Source of the DNA: Siphonodentalium dalli
Taxonomy: Eukaryota; Mollusca; Scaphopoda; Gadilida; Siphonodentaliidae
Direction of reading: 5' to 3'
Length of the DNA stretch: 64,000 bases
Assembly: GCA_032622095.1 (NCBI GenBank)
Contig: CP136062.1
Span: 198,037,887-198,101,886 of the forward strand
Both the position numbers and the translations under genes were made by a program. Under the pieces are notes generated by a model that was given only the letters and a program-made list of their open reading frames with translations, had not been told where the DNA came from and ran no database searches. Of this stretch, positions 46,045-57,449 are shown piece after piece; positions within the stretch are counted from its first letter, which is position 1, and each line of letters starts with the position of its first letter.

Positions 46045-47190
46045 TATATTTATTTCTCCGATCCACAAGTCGAATTACGCACATGCATGTATCGAGCCAA
46101 ATTTGATATGTTTTGGCTTTCGAAAGTTGGCGATGATGTAGGGTGAACACAAGCGGCTTTATCTCCGTCCGATGAGTACGCCATACTAACCGGTATAATA
46201 TAATGAGTTCCCAAATTATGGACTTGTTCCGGTACGTGAAACTGGTAAGTTAGTATCAGGCACCATTCCAACTGGGAGAATGTAGCATTCCAACATCATA
46301 GCCGAAAATGTGAAGCAAATTGACCATACCACTCCAAAGAAAACATCGTCCGAACTACGCTCAAATGTAAATATTTACGTCTAGATTCGGGACGTAACTA
46401 TCGGCGATAAACTTACGAAAATGATCGAGAGTTTCTGGATTTCATTAATATATAAGAATGATGGTGTGTGTTGTCAAATTAATATTTGTAAAATATAACC
46501 TCTTTGAGGAAGATTATTCACCATTTATATGTGGTCACCCTACTGGAGTGTTTCATATCACTTTAATAATAAAGGCGCAAACAATTCGAAAGGCTCCGGT
46601 GCTAAAATGATTCAGATTCAGACACAAATAGGCGATTGGGTGAGGATGTTACATGTATGCATAAGTGGTTCGCACGTGTCCTTTAATCACATTGACAACT
46701 TGTATCGCAATACGTATTGGCAATAACTATGTTTAAGCGATATAGAATGAATAAAAACACCCAGCATCGAAGTGAACAACTAATATACAATATATACAAG
46801 TCTAGGAAAAAGTTATGAACGAATCTTCGCTCGTAGCTTTGCAGTCTTAAATGAGGCTAAAAATGCAAGAACTAGTTGTATGCCGCTTGTGTACTCCGCT
46901 ACCCCTGTCCCGAGTCGTATACAACTGTAAAAAGACACATATACCCGGCAGTCGTATAACTCGTAAGTTCATAGTATTCATTTGGTTGTACAATTGGGCA
47001 TAGCGGCTAATTTCGTACAAGTACAACTGCCCATAGCTTTATATCACAGGTCCCCAGAACAAAAATTGATCCCACCCCAATAGTACTTATTCCTATTAAG
47101 TACTATTGGGGTGGTGTCAATTTTTGTTCTGGGGACCTGCGCTTTATATCACATGGTCCTGGTCGGCTATGGGTTTGGCTATGGACCTAT
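46045..47190 (+). repeat. Dispersed repeat family R1, copy with empty MITE site
   Basis: Segments 46165-46235 and 46509-47050 match 49575-49640 and 49675-50690 in order: GAGTACGCCATA, TATGCATAAGTGG, ATACGxATTGG, ACGAATCTTCGCTCGT, GTACAACTGCCCA. At 46733-46736 the sequence reads GTTTAAGCGATATA, the unoccupied version of the site that holds the family-A MITE at 49756-50149. It carries its own hairpin insertion at 47049-47140. Confidence 0.8.
47049..47140. mobile_element. Miniature hairpin element with target duplication
   Basis: 92 bp near-perfect hairpin (GGTCCCCAGAACAAAAATTGA ... inverse; loop at TATTCCTA), bounded by the direct repeat GCTTTATATCACA at 47036-47048 and 47141-47153. A 13 bp duplication is long for a cut-and-paste element, so part of it may belong to the element. 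Confidence 0.75.
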
Positions 47191-47967
47191 CAGTTAAAAC
47201 TCTTCTCAGTCTCAATGTTTTAATTGCTCAGCAAGTACGACATGACCATTCTCAGATACAGTAAATGATTTATGGGTGGGTTTCTTTCTAAATGAGAACA
47301 CCCACTAAGTGTCCTCTCATGACCTTCGGATATGATACATGTATTACGGCTATATAAACTGCGCTTTTTGAAAAAAGTTCTAGTTTACAGAAGTTCTTCA
47401 AAAGTTGGCACCTGAAAATAGCAAAATTTTAAATATTGCTCATGCCATAATAGTATTGCACACGGGGTTATAATTATCAACGATTTGATGGTTCCTAAAT
47501 ATTGAATCACAATAATTGCCTGTACCAAATTTCAAAATACTTACAAACAGATTTTTAGAAAATTATCTTCATTGATAATAACAGTTATTATGAAAACATC
47601 AATATACAATGCATTATAAAGCTTGCACATATCTTGTTCTTATTTATCCCTAATTGGGTACAATAACTGCGAGAATAAAGAGATTTTGATTGTAAAAGCA
47701 TAAACTTCAAACTTCGGTCGCTATTGAATACCGACGGTCAGCTGATTCAAATGGTCGCCGGACGTTTTCGTTGTGCTGCCAAAACTGGGCCCTGTACATA
47801 AACTGCACTTGTATACAACTTCTGAGTGCGTGGGATGGCTATACTTACGGGCTTGTGAGTCTAGCGTCTAGGCACCTGTTTAAAGGTTAAAATTCCGTTC
47901 AAATTACACGTTCGGTCTATATTAAACTACCAAGGTGTAGACACACACGGTCACGTTATATATGATA
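47191..47967. other. No recognised feature
   Basis: AT-rich DNA without supportable genes. Confidence 0.3.
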
Positions 47968-48130
47968 CTAGAAGGTGACCCGACTTCGTCCGGGGTTTGA
48001 CCTTGAATTGTCTATTTTGAAGGCCAAGGTCAAGTGGGGTCACGATTTGACCCGTCCAAAACACTGCCCGAACAAAAGTACCCGTCGAAATCCATCCGGT
48101 TTTACCCGATTTGACATTTTAACCCGATTT
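47968..48130 (+). mobile_element. R4 element, 5' fragment
   Basis: ACTAGAAGGTGACCCGACTT head followed by one TTGACCTTGAATTG/GGTCACGATTTGACCCGT unit; tail missing. Confidence 0.5.
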
Positions 48131-48539
48131 GATTTCCACTCAAGTATATAAACGCGCCTCATATACACACGCTCATTAATTATCAAGTTTCAACGTAAAG
48201 ATAAATTACCATCGGTGCCCGAGATATCGCCAAGACGTCTGAAACAGTCAAATGCATCGGCCGGTTAAGCGTTAACGTGATCTAACGTTATGAACTCTAA
48301 CGACGTCATAGAAGTTACGCATTGTTTTTATCCTGATGGAAGATAGTACCACATCTTCTTGATAATTGAGGCAGATAACTAAAACGGATACATACGCATT
48401 ATATATCGTTGGAAAGAGGAAACACGAAAGATTCTCACAGTGTCATTATTATGACTGGCATTTAATTATTCGCGCTGTTTCGAATCGATTTGTAAGCACC
48501 GAACTCAAATGAAAGTCCCGTAACACAGCGTAAAAACAG
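48131..48539. other. No recognised feature
   Basis: Nothing supportable. Confidence 0.3.
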
Positions 48540-48730
48540 ATTTGACCTCGGCACGTGAAAAGTTGACCTCGGATCTGAAAATAAATATGCCTATGCCACC
48601 CCCCGGCCGAAAATACCCCCACATACCAAGTTTCATCGAAATCGGGTCGGCCGTTTTCGAGTTCATCGCGAACACACAGACCACAGACAGACCACAGATA
48701 CACAGACAGATCTTCCAAAATATATAATAG
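48540..48730 (+). mobile_element. R4 element, 3' fragment
   Basis: Ends CCAAGTTTCATCGAAATCGG, GGCCGTTTTCGAGTTCATCG, CACAGACAGA and AAAATATATAATAG, the same tail as 41053-41899. Confidence 0.5.
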
Positions 48731-49180
48731 ACTAGCAGGTTAGCCCGCCACTGGCGTGGTTCGTCTCATGGCTTTGCAATTGCAACAGCTTCCGAGACAC
48801 GTATGCTCTGTTCGAAAAAGCAATTGCAACAGCTTCGGAGACACGTATGCTGCACCTAGGTGTAAAATTTCGTCGAAATCCGCCAGTTTTACCAGATTTG
48901 ACCTTGAATTGATCATTTTCAAGGTCAAGGTCAGATCGGGGTCACAATTTAACCCGTCCATGACACTTTCCGCACAAAAGTACCCCTAGGTAGCAAGTTT
49001 GAGCTCAATCGGTTCGAGTCTATAAAGGACACACGCATATATATCATTTGTGGGTATATACCCGTTTCAAGGTGAAGATTACATCGGGCGGAAAAAGTGA
49101 CCCGATGAAAATCTCCCCCGTTCCTAGGAAGCCCTAAGTACGTAAGAATCACACAACACGCTCATGTCTGGATACAGTCA
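48731..49180 (+). mobile_element. R4-related element abutting the previous tail
   Basis: Head ACTAGCAGGTTAGCCCGCCA begins directly after the preceding AATAG. It includes a 37 bp direct repeat (GCAATTGCAACAGCTTC.GA at 48776 and 48822) and one TTGACCTTGAATTGATC...GGTCAAGGTCA unit. Confidence 0.5.
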
Positions 49181-49223
49181 CGCTCACGCCCGGACACAGA
49201 CGTAACAATTACATTACACGCAT

Positions 49224-49286
49224 ACGCTCTTTATCAACGACACTGCGGATACGAACGCTCTTTAACTATCAACGCGATTAAACCCA
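49224..49286 (+). repeat. Short dispersed repeat, copy 2
   Basis: Match to 219-279. The following 49370-49485 resembles a degraded R4 tail (GGTCTCGATCGGTGCAGCCG, AAAATATATAGTAG). Confidence 0.6.
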
Positions 49287-49755
49287 CAGTGCCGTTTTGT
49301 GTGACTGGGAGTGAAGAACGGGTGCTCGGAGCTTCTCCAAAATGCCGCGACGACCATTCCCGCGAGTTTTTACCATTAGATGGGAAGTTTGGTCTCGATC
49401 GGTGCAGCCGTTTTCGATTCTATAAAGTATATATATACACACATATATATATTTATATACGAAGTCTCAAAATATATAGTAGATGTAGTGGTACACCTAT
49501 AATTTCTATATCTCTTATGTACTTTCGGGATTGGGCTCATTTTGTTCCAGGAACCTGTGACCAAACGCGATTTTGTATCCGTCCAATGAGTACGCCATAT
49601 TAACCGATATAGTTATAATGGAATGAGTTCCCACATTATTTTCAGCGTGTATAAAGGAGATCTGGAGAGGGTGTTATGCATAAGTGGCTGGCACGCATCA
49701 TCCAATCCCAATACCAACTTGTATCATAATACGCATTGGTAGTCAATATGTTTAA

Positions 49756-50149
49756 CCCTTTACCCAACAGAACGGCCCTGTGCCAATGCATTCTCTTATA
49801 TATGCGAGTCGACCATAGGTCGCCACGCATATATAAGAGAATGCATTGTCTTAACACATTAAAAATTATAAAATTGTTAAAGAATGTAAGAAAAAATGGT
49901 AAAAAGTGTTAAAAAAAAAGATTTTGTTTAGGCCAATGCATTCTCTTATATATGCGAGGCGACCTATGGTCGACTCGCATATATAAGAGAATGCATTGGC
50001 ACAGGGCATAACTGTAACCATCACAATGTGGTCAATGAGCCGGTTCCAATGATATCCATATTTGTATGGTTTTATTGAGACAGACCGAAGATATTTTAGG
50101 CTGTTGAAGCTTTATTTGGCCGGTTTTGGCCGTTTTGTTGGGTAAAGGG
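49756..50149 (+). mobile_element. piggyBac-type MITE, family A, copy 3
   Basis: 394 bp, nearly identical to 697-1088 and in the same orientation, flanked by TTAA (49752-49755, 50150-50153). The empty site at 46733-46736 in the sister R1 copy shows a single TTAA, proving the duplication. Confidence 0.92.
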
Positions 50150-50290
50150 TTAAACGATATAATGAATAAAACATCCAGTATCGAAGTAAACATGTGATAT
50201 AAGTGTAGGCAAAACAGTTTACGAACGAATCTTCGCTCGTCGCTTTGCAGACGTAATCGAGGCTAAAAAAAATACAAGGACTCTGTGGTT

Positions 50291-50596
50291 GTATGCCGTT
50301 GCAGTATTCAGAATTCCTCGTGTCCCGAGTTGTACACAACTGCTGTAAAAACAAAGACACCTGTACCAGACAGTCGTATACATAACTCGTACGTATGCCG
50401 TTGCAGTATTCCGAATTCCTCGTGTCCCGAGTTGTACACAACTGCTGTAAAAAAAAGACACCTGTACCCGACAGTCGTATACATAACTCGTACGTATGCC
50501 GTTGCAGTATTCAGAATTCCTCGTGTCCCGAGTTGTACACAACTGCTGTAAAAAAAAAGACACCTGTACACGACAGTCGTATACATAACTCGTACG
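50291..50596. repeat. Three-unit tandem repeat, about 101 bp
   Basis: Units start GTATGCCGTTGCAGTATTC at 50291, 50393 and 50494. Each contains GTGTCCCGAGTTGTACACAA and GACAGTCGTATACATAACTC. Long overlapping frames on both strands (50112-50760) only translate this array. Confidence 0.9.
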
Positions 50597-50690
50597 TTCA
50601 CAGTATATATACATTTGGATGCTCACTTGGGAATGGCGGCACATTTCCTACAAGTACAACTGCCCAGAGCTTTCTACAGTACAAGGTCCT

Positions 50691-50979
50691 GGTTAATATC
50701 ATTCCCAATTCATATGTTAACTTCAAACTTGTAGCAAGCGCGATAACTCTATGCATATAACCGTACGCATGAAAACTAAATAATAAAGGTCAGAACAACT
50801 ATGCAAGGTTTATAACATGAGTTATATTGATATACCAAGCTATAACTAGTAACCTCAGGACCGTCGCTATATGGTTTCAATGGTGATGCACGTTTTGGAT
50901 TTTACAAATCATCACCCCATGCATAATTTGCTAAAAAATGGAGGCAAGATGTTACACCTGGCAATTGTAACATTCGTCG
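50691..50979. other. No recognised feature
   Basis: Nothing supportable up to the target-site duplication of the LINE. Confidence 0.3.
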
Positions 50980-50994
50980 ATATGTTTTAAAGAT
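50980..50994. repeat. LINE target-site duplication, 3' side
   Basis: 15 bp identical to 58502-58516; it abuts the A-rich 3' end of the element (on the minus strand). Confidence 0.9.
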
Positions 50995-51749
50995 TATTTT
51001 TTTATTATAATTTATTCATATTTTTGGTTACATTATACTCATAGTATTACATATTTTTATGAGTTTTATACATGAATACAATACAATACAAAAATGTATA
51101 GATATTTAGCTTTATTTACTTACTATTATTAATATCATTTTGTTAATATCATTTTTTGTTTTGTTCATATGAATCCTCTTCATCTTGCAATGCCAATTCA
51201 GATAATTTTAGCTTGGTCTCAATATTCTTTGATGTGTATCATCAGCCAATTTAACGTGGTTGGGTGTTGAGTTTCAACTTTCTGAAAGATTTCAGATAGT
51301 GAAATTTTCTTCATGGGACGGTACATGTATGTGTACAGTCTATGTAGGATTTGTGGAATTAAATTGTTTGTTAAAAGGCTAATATATATTGATTTTGGTC
51401 TAAGAAAACCACATGGTACTGCAGAGGTTTGGCTTTTTTTATTTTAGTTTTGTTTGTGTTATTATTTATTGAGTATAGTAATTTTTTTTCTTCTTTTTTG
51501 TATTTATCTGTGTTTTATTATACAAGGTTGCTGTTAATGAGCCGAAGGACACTGTCCCATTTTATACCTAAGAGTTTAGCTGTATGTTTGTTCCATTTAC
51601 GGCTTGTTTCTCAATTTTGTATTCCTGTGAAATATACTGGTTGGCACCTTTTAATGAGAGCTCGGTCATTTTGAATCGAGTTATGTAAATATATCTTTTT
51701 GTTAGAAGAATTATATTATTTATTGCAAGAGAATGCTACTCTTTAGTAC

Positions 51750-53100
51750 AGCCAAATATTATTTCTTCTTTTTTCAAGGGTTGGTCTAGCTCACATTTTT
51801 TAACAGTAATTTCGAGAAATGGTGCCATATTGGTTTTACTTTGTTGCATTCTACTAACAGTTATTGAATATTTTCTTGTTCTTCCCCACAAAAAGTACAA
51901 GCATTGCTTGTTACTATTTTACATTTTCTATAAAGACATTGGTAACTAACATATGGTTTATTTGGTACTGGAATGCTTGTAATTTAGTATTTGATGTTGT
52001 TTTAAATGTCCTTTTATATATTTGTTTCCAGTCGCTTTTTGAAAAGGTTTGGTCTAATTTATAGTTCCATCCAATTTGTGCACTGGGTTTATTTTGGAAC
52101 AAAAGTTTCACAAATTCCCAATATAGAAAATGATTGAGGTTTTCCTTGTGTGCAATGGTCTGTAGGATCTTATTGACTTTTGGTTCATCAAGTTTGTGTT
52201 TTATATGTTTAAAGTCTTGTCGCCAGGCTGAGGGGATGGATAGCACCACGCCCTGTAAGGTTAAGTAATTAATTTTCAAGCCATGTATTTGAAAGAATTC
52301 CTCATTATTCATAAATGTGCCATCATCTTTTAGAATATCATTTATATATAATATCTGTCTATCAGTCCATGATTGAAAGTAAATCGGTTTATACTGCCTT
52401 TTTATAAGGCTATTGTGAAATATTGGTTGGCTCATGTACTCGTCGGTGGTTTCTGGTTCTTTTTGTAATAAGGCATAGGCAAATATGACATCTTTCCAAA
52501 AAGGGTTGAAATGTTTTGCTAAAGTGATAAGACTGGCTTTATTTAAATTCAGTATTGTTGTGCCACCATATTTATTAATTTTTTCCAGAAGGATCATTTT
52601 CCATTCTGAATAGTTAAGAGGGTCCATTAATTTTTTTAGCCATGTCACCTTAAGTGATTTCAAAAAGCATTTTACTTCTGGTAGCTTCGGTCCTCCATTA
52701 TATTTTGAATGAGAGTCTCTCTTTTTAACCTATCCCTTTTACCATTCCAAAAAATATAAAATATGTTTTGAATTTCTTTAATTAGAGAACGGAGTGTGTT
52801 ATGTAGTACAGTCATGATTTGTATGAGGATAGGTAGTGCTAACATTTTAATTACTGTTATTTTTCCAATATGAGACAGTGTCCTTAATGCCCAATGCTTC
52901 AGTATTTTTTTAACACTTTTTTTTTCTTATACCAATTTTCTAACACATATTGTGGATCTTCTAAATCAAAGATAATACCTAGGGACTTGAATGTTCCTCT
53001 TAGATTCCATTTAATGTCCATGTCTGTTTGGAAGGTATCTAAGGAACCCTTGCTTTTTCCGAACCACACCGCTTCAGTTTTTTTCAAAGTTTGCTTTTAG
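51750..53100 (-). pseudogene. LINE ORF2, C-terminal region (broken)
   Basis: 53087-52899 gives MKKTEAVWFGKSKG and FKSLGIIFDLED, the segment after the palm (K-T-E-x-x-W...LGI). 52663-51914 is a 249-codon stretch (VTWLKKLMDPLNYSEWKMIL, QSWTDRQILYINDI, LSIPSAWRQD) typical of the L1/Tx1 C-terminal region. It continues past stops to a CTFCGEEQEN...VEC knuckle near 51880. A missing base near 52700 breaks the frame, and the same break is present in copy 2. Confidence 0.85.
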
Positions 53101-53130
53101 GCCAGATATATATTCAAATTGCTTTATTTG

Positions 53131-54022
53131 TTAAATAGCTCCTTTCAGAGAGGATTGGCTACCATTTAACCACAGGATAGAGTCATCAGCATATTGACTT
53201 ATTTTATATTCACTATTGTCCACTTTGATTACTTCAATATTATCATTGTTTTTTACTGTTGCAGCAAATGGTTCCATGCAAAGAATGAAAAGATAAGGCG
53301 ACAAAGGGGCACCTTGTCTAACTACCCTTCCAATTTTAAAAGATTTGGATAAGTGGCCATTATTATACACTAGGCTATTGGCATCATTGTAGAGGGTTGC
53401 TACCCATTTACATAGGGATTCACCAAAACCAAAGAATTTTAATGTTTTTTGAATATAGTCCCAATCAATAGAGTCAAATGCTTTTTCATAATCAAGGAGA
53501 AGCATTAAGCCAGGTATTTGTTTTTCATCACATTCGAACAGCAAGTCATATGTTAAACGTGTGCATTCGCCTATATGTCGGCCTTTTAAAAAACCTTTGT
53601 GTCTATCGCTTATCATGTCCTTCAAATGAACTTTCAGTCTATTAGCAATCACTGAGGCTGCAAGTTTATAGTCTACATTTAACAAAGTAATAGGCCTTAA
53701 ACTTTTAATATAGGATTTATCTTTGCCAGGTTTGGGTAGACATGTTATCATACATTGACGCTGGGTGATTGACATAGAGTCTTTTTTGTTTGCTTCATTG
53801 ATAGACTCAAGTAGGTACCCGGATATGTCTTTCCAGAAGAACTTGTAGAACTCGGCAGTATATCCATCGACACCAGGTGACTTATTGGGTTTCATTGCTT
53901 TCAAGGCATTTAAAACTTCAGGAAGAGTAATGGGGCCTTCTGCATCTTTTGTGTTTGTTTCAAGGAATGGGTTATTTTTATCTAGAAATATTTCAACTTT
54001 ATTTTCTTCTTTTGATACTTTA
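53131..54022 (-). pseudogene. LINE ORF2, reverse transcriptase domain
   Basis: An open stretch of about 297 codons carries the reverse-transcriptase palm in order: NKSPGVDGYTAEFY (block 0/1), LPKPGKDKS, LRPITLLNVDYKL with NRL, GFLKGRHIGE, DYEKAFDSIDW (first catalytic Asp), VRQGAPLSPYLFIL, and SQYADDSI (catalytic DD at the A-D-D box). Family features (GFLxGRxIGE, DxEKAFDSxDW) place it in the L1/Tx1 group. Both catalytic aspartate sites are retained, but frameshifts upstream and downstream separate it from the endonuclease and C-terminus. Confidence 0.92.
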
Positions 54023-54124
54023 TTATTAGCTTTGTATAGTTTTTTTTATAGAATTGTCGTTGTTCTTCTAGTATCTCATTCATGTCAGTTATAATGTTCC
54101 CATCATCTTTTGTTATTTTTGGAA

Positions 54125-54331
54125 TTAGGTTTTCATTATAGTTCTTTTTTCTAAATATGCAAAAGACTTAGTATTCTGTTCCCTCTCTGCATGCCACTTG
54201 GCCTTTGCCCTTGTAAGTATGCCTTTAACGTGGTATTCTCTCATAACCTGGAGTTCCTGTTCTAATTTATGAAATAGAATAAGGTATTTTTCCTCTTTGG
54301 TCTCATCAAATTTTATTTGGGCTTCTGCCAT
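54125..54331 (-). pseudogene. LINE ORF2, linker between endonuclease and RT
   Basis: Charged helical stretch with RAKAKWHAEREQNTKSFAYL, matching the R-x-K-W-x-x-E/G-E-x-N-T-K-x-F motif that precedes the RT in L1-type elements. In a different frame from its neighbours. Confidence 0.75.
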
Positions 54332-54366
54332 TTCATCTTCTATTTTTTGTTTTTTTCCAATTTAGT

Positions 54367-55303
54367 TTATTTCTTTCTAGAGCAATATGGAATAGATTTT
54401 CCTCGAATTTCCATTTTTATCATTTCCCGTAGCATTTGCGCATCAATATTATAGCTATTTTCTCCTATGGAGTATTTTCCAACTGTTGATGCAATAGTTT
54501 CTTTAACTAGTTCTATATATTCTAGATCATTAAGTAAGGAATTATTAAATTTCCAAGTGCCTTTTCCTTTTTTCTGGTCGTTAAATGATATTCCTATAAT
54601 AACTGGGGCATGGTCTGACCTATATTTGGAACCAATGTCTGCTGTTTGGATGTGAGGCACTAAGTCCTCTGAAATTAGAAAATAGTCGAGTCTGCTACAT
54701 TTTCCTTTTGATCCATACCATGTATATCTTCTTTTTTTTCTGAATTATTTTTTCTCCATATGTCTACTAAGTCTAATTCACCCATTATTTATTTAATTTG
54801 TTGTAAGTTTTTGGGGTTATTTTCTCTACTATATTTGTAGGTGTCAAGATTGTAATCTTGCACTACATTCCAGTCACCAACCCAGATTGTCGACAGATTG
54901 CCAAGCTCTACAACCTTTTCTTTGATGGATGAGAAAAAATTTTGACTCTTCTTTGTTAGGACCATATACTGCAATCAATGATAGTCTTTCGTTTTGTAAA
55001 TTCATGTCTATAATGATATAGTTGCCATCAGGATTAGTGATTGTTTTATTGATCTTGTATTCAAAGGAGACATTGAAGCCAATTGCTACTCCCCTACTCT
55101 TGCTACTAAATGAGAAAAATTTCATTTCATATCCCCATTCTTGTTTCCACAGTTTTTCATTTTGTGGGGTGGAATGTGTATCCACAAAGACACTTATGTC
55201 ATATTTTTTCCGGAATATATTAAAAAAATCTCTTCTTTTAATGTTGTCTAAAGCCATGCCTCTGCAGTTTACTGCCCCTATATTAATGACCCTGAGAATT
55301 TAT
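54367..55303 (-). pseudogene. LINE ORF2, APE-type endonuclease domain
   Basis: The first frame (about 55303-54910) gives INIGAVNCRGMALDNIKRRD at the N-terminus and then VDTHSTPQ, with Asp where most family members have Glu. After a frameshift near 54930 the second gives WVGDWNVVQD. The third (54660-54367) gives SKYRSDHAPVIIGI. N, D/E-T-H, GDWN and SDH are the known metal-binding and catalytic positions of the fold. No ATG precedes the INIGAVN segment before an in-frame stop, so the native start has been lost. The domain nicks target DNA to prime reverse transcription in intact relatives. Confidence 0.85.
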
Positions 55304-57010
55304 AACATTTGAATTGGCATTGTGTTAAAATAAACATACCGCAATTTATTGTTTTACCCCCCCCCCCCCCCCTCCCAAAGCTTGCTGCCAATATATGATG
55401 TTGAAAGAGTTTCGGTGTTGTGAACACCTGCAAGTTTTCATTTGCGTCCTATTATGAATTTTTGGAGCTCTGGAAAATAGTTTTGTGTATTTACGCAATA
55501 AGTAGTCTTTTCTTCTTCTATTCGGTTTCTTAGAAATATTATGAATAATTCAGCCGCTCAACAGCTCAGCACCCACTGGCAGATAGTCACCTGTCACCCA
55601 CTCAGCCCTAGGCTGAATGAGCAACAGGCAATCACCGCCACTAAGCACTGACCCCCCTGAGCGGCCCGAAGTCAAATAAAATACCTTTCTGTCATCAATA
55701 TATTTTCCCACTATGATGATAAATTGAGCATTATAACAATTAAATGTATAACATTAACATAATAGATTAATATTCAATTGTAGTTTAAGACAGGGGTGTT
55801 TCCGACTCGTTTTTATAGGTCAGCATCTTAAAGATACATATATTAGGAACAATGAATATTTCAGCCGCCCAACAGCTCAGCGCCCACTGGCGGATAGTCA
55901 CCTGTCACCCACTCAGCCCTAGGCTGAATGAGCAACAGGCAATCACAGTCACTAAGCACTGACCCCCTGAGGGGCCGAAGTTAAATAAAATATTTTTCTG
56001 TCATCAATCTATTTTACCATTATGATGAAAAATTTGAGCATTAAACAATTAAATGTATAAAATTAACAGAATAGATTAATATTCAAGTGTAGTTTAAGAC
56101 GGATATTTCCGATCATTTTTATATGCCAGTATCTTAAAGGGGTACTGTACCCAAGATGTTGTTGTTGGTTTCTATAATCCCCGAGTCGGAGAATAAGGTA
56201 ACATTTTTCCATTTTTTGAAAGTCTGTTGAGTACGAAGTATTGTTACGGATGGCAAATTTACCGGAATGCAAAAATACAAAATTGTCGTTGTCGAGTAAT
56301 TTTTGTACAGTTTTCAAACCAAATGAATCAAATAAACATTATATTATATGCTTAGTAGTCCCATTATACTCATTTAAGTTAGTGTATGGTCACTAGTCAA
56401 TGAGTGGCTTGGGTTTTCTCCCCCGTATAAGCATAATGTTTCAAACGATCGTGTGTGCAATTGTTTTATTAATCCAGTATCCCTCAATTATAATTTGATT
56501 ACGTTTTGTACACGGAAATTCCAATTTTAAGAGACGCCATTTTATGGCTGGAGCCATAAAATCAATTTATATTAAATTATTAACTTTTAAATTATAAATT
56601 TTAAGATAGCATATTAACCTGAGCGTTTACAGAATACATCTTCGACTCAAATTACTTATATTTCTATATAGTATCGATAATAGATCGTTGTTATCACCGG
56701 GAATTTATTGAAAATGGCGTACAGTACCCCTTTAAAGGTATTAGGAACAATGAATATTTCAGCCGCTCAACAGCTCAGTACCCACTGGTGGATAGTTACC
56801 CGTCACTCGATCAGCCCTAGGCTGTATGAGCAACAGGCAATCACCGTCACTAAGCACTGACCGCCTGAGGGGCCGAAGTTAAATACAATATTGTTCTGTC
56901 ATCGATCTATTTTTACATTATGATCAGAAATTGAGCATTAAACAATTAAATGTATAAAATTAACAGAATAGAGACAGGGCTATTTTCGACTCACAAACGG
57001 AATCAAATCA
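55304..57010. repeat. Tandem array (3 x about 300 bp) between LINE ORF2 and ORF1
   Basis: Three units carry TCAGCCGCTCAACAGCTCAG ... CAGCCCTAGGCTG ... GGCAATCACxGxCACTAAGC ... AATTAAATGTATAA. They start near 55528, 55843 and 56738. Between units two and three lies a 594 bp MITE; without it the spacing would be about 300 bp. A C homopolymer is at 55358-55372. Not expected in L1 intergenic regions, which are usually short. Confidence 0.8.
56138..56731. mobile_element. TTAA-flanked MITE, family C, nested in the LINE
   Basis: 594 bp; ends AGGGGTACTGTAC and inverse; flanked by TTAA at 56134-56137 and 56732-56735. Comparison with the uninterrupted tandem unit at 55826-55850 shows the insertion point. 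piggyBac-type duplication, but the end sequence differs from families A and B. No transposase inside. Confidence 0.8.
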
Positions 57011-57449
57011 GAAACAAAGAAGCAACCAGGTCTATTGGATGTGGTGGAAGCAAATAATACCATTTTACACATTTTTTTTTGTGGTATTTTGGGTAAACTC
57101 ATATAAACTTGCAGAAAAGAAGAAAAAAGGACAAAATCCTACATGTAAAGGTAAATTCAGTTTATGTGCAATATTTTAGACCAAGGTCTTTGTTAATCTT
57201 TTCATCACTTCTGCACACCAATGTCAGATTTGTTATAAATAAATTATTTTTCTTAGTACATATATTGCCGTGGTTTCCGGCCCCTCTTCTCAACATCCAG
57301 CAGACCCTATTTAAAAGTATTCTTTTGTCTTGACTGTTCAAAACAAAATGAAAAGAAAAAAATGTAATATGTAATAAACCTTTCCCATTAACATGAACCT
57401 GTATGTGGAGAAATATAACAAAATACAAAAGTCATTTCACTGAAGTCAT

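Larger units (their letters stand above)
49560..50690 (+). repeat. Dispersed repeat family R1, copy with MITE inserted
   Basis: Collinear with 46165-47050, but interrupted at 49756-50149 by the family-A MITE and enlarged at 50291-50596 by tandem amplification of the GTATACxxAACTCGTACG segment. Confidence 0.8.

Noticed and set aside
50112-50760. Several long overlapping frames on both strands
   Set aside because: They arise from the 101 bp tandem repeat having few stops; no protein motif.
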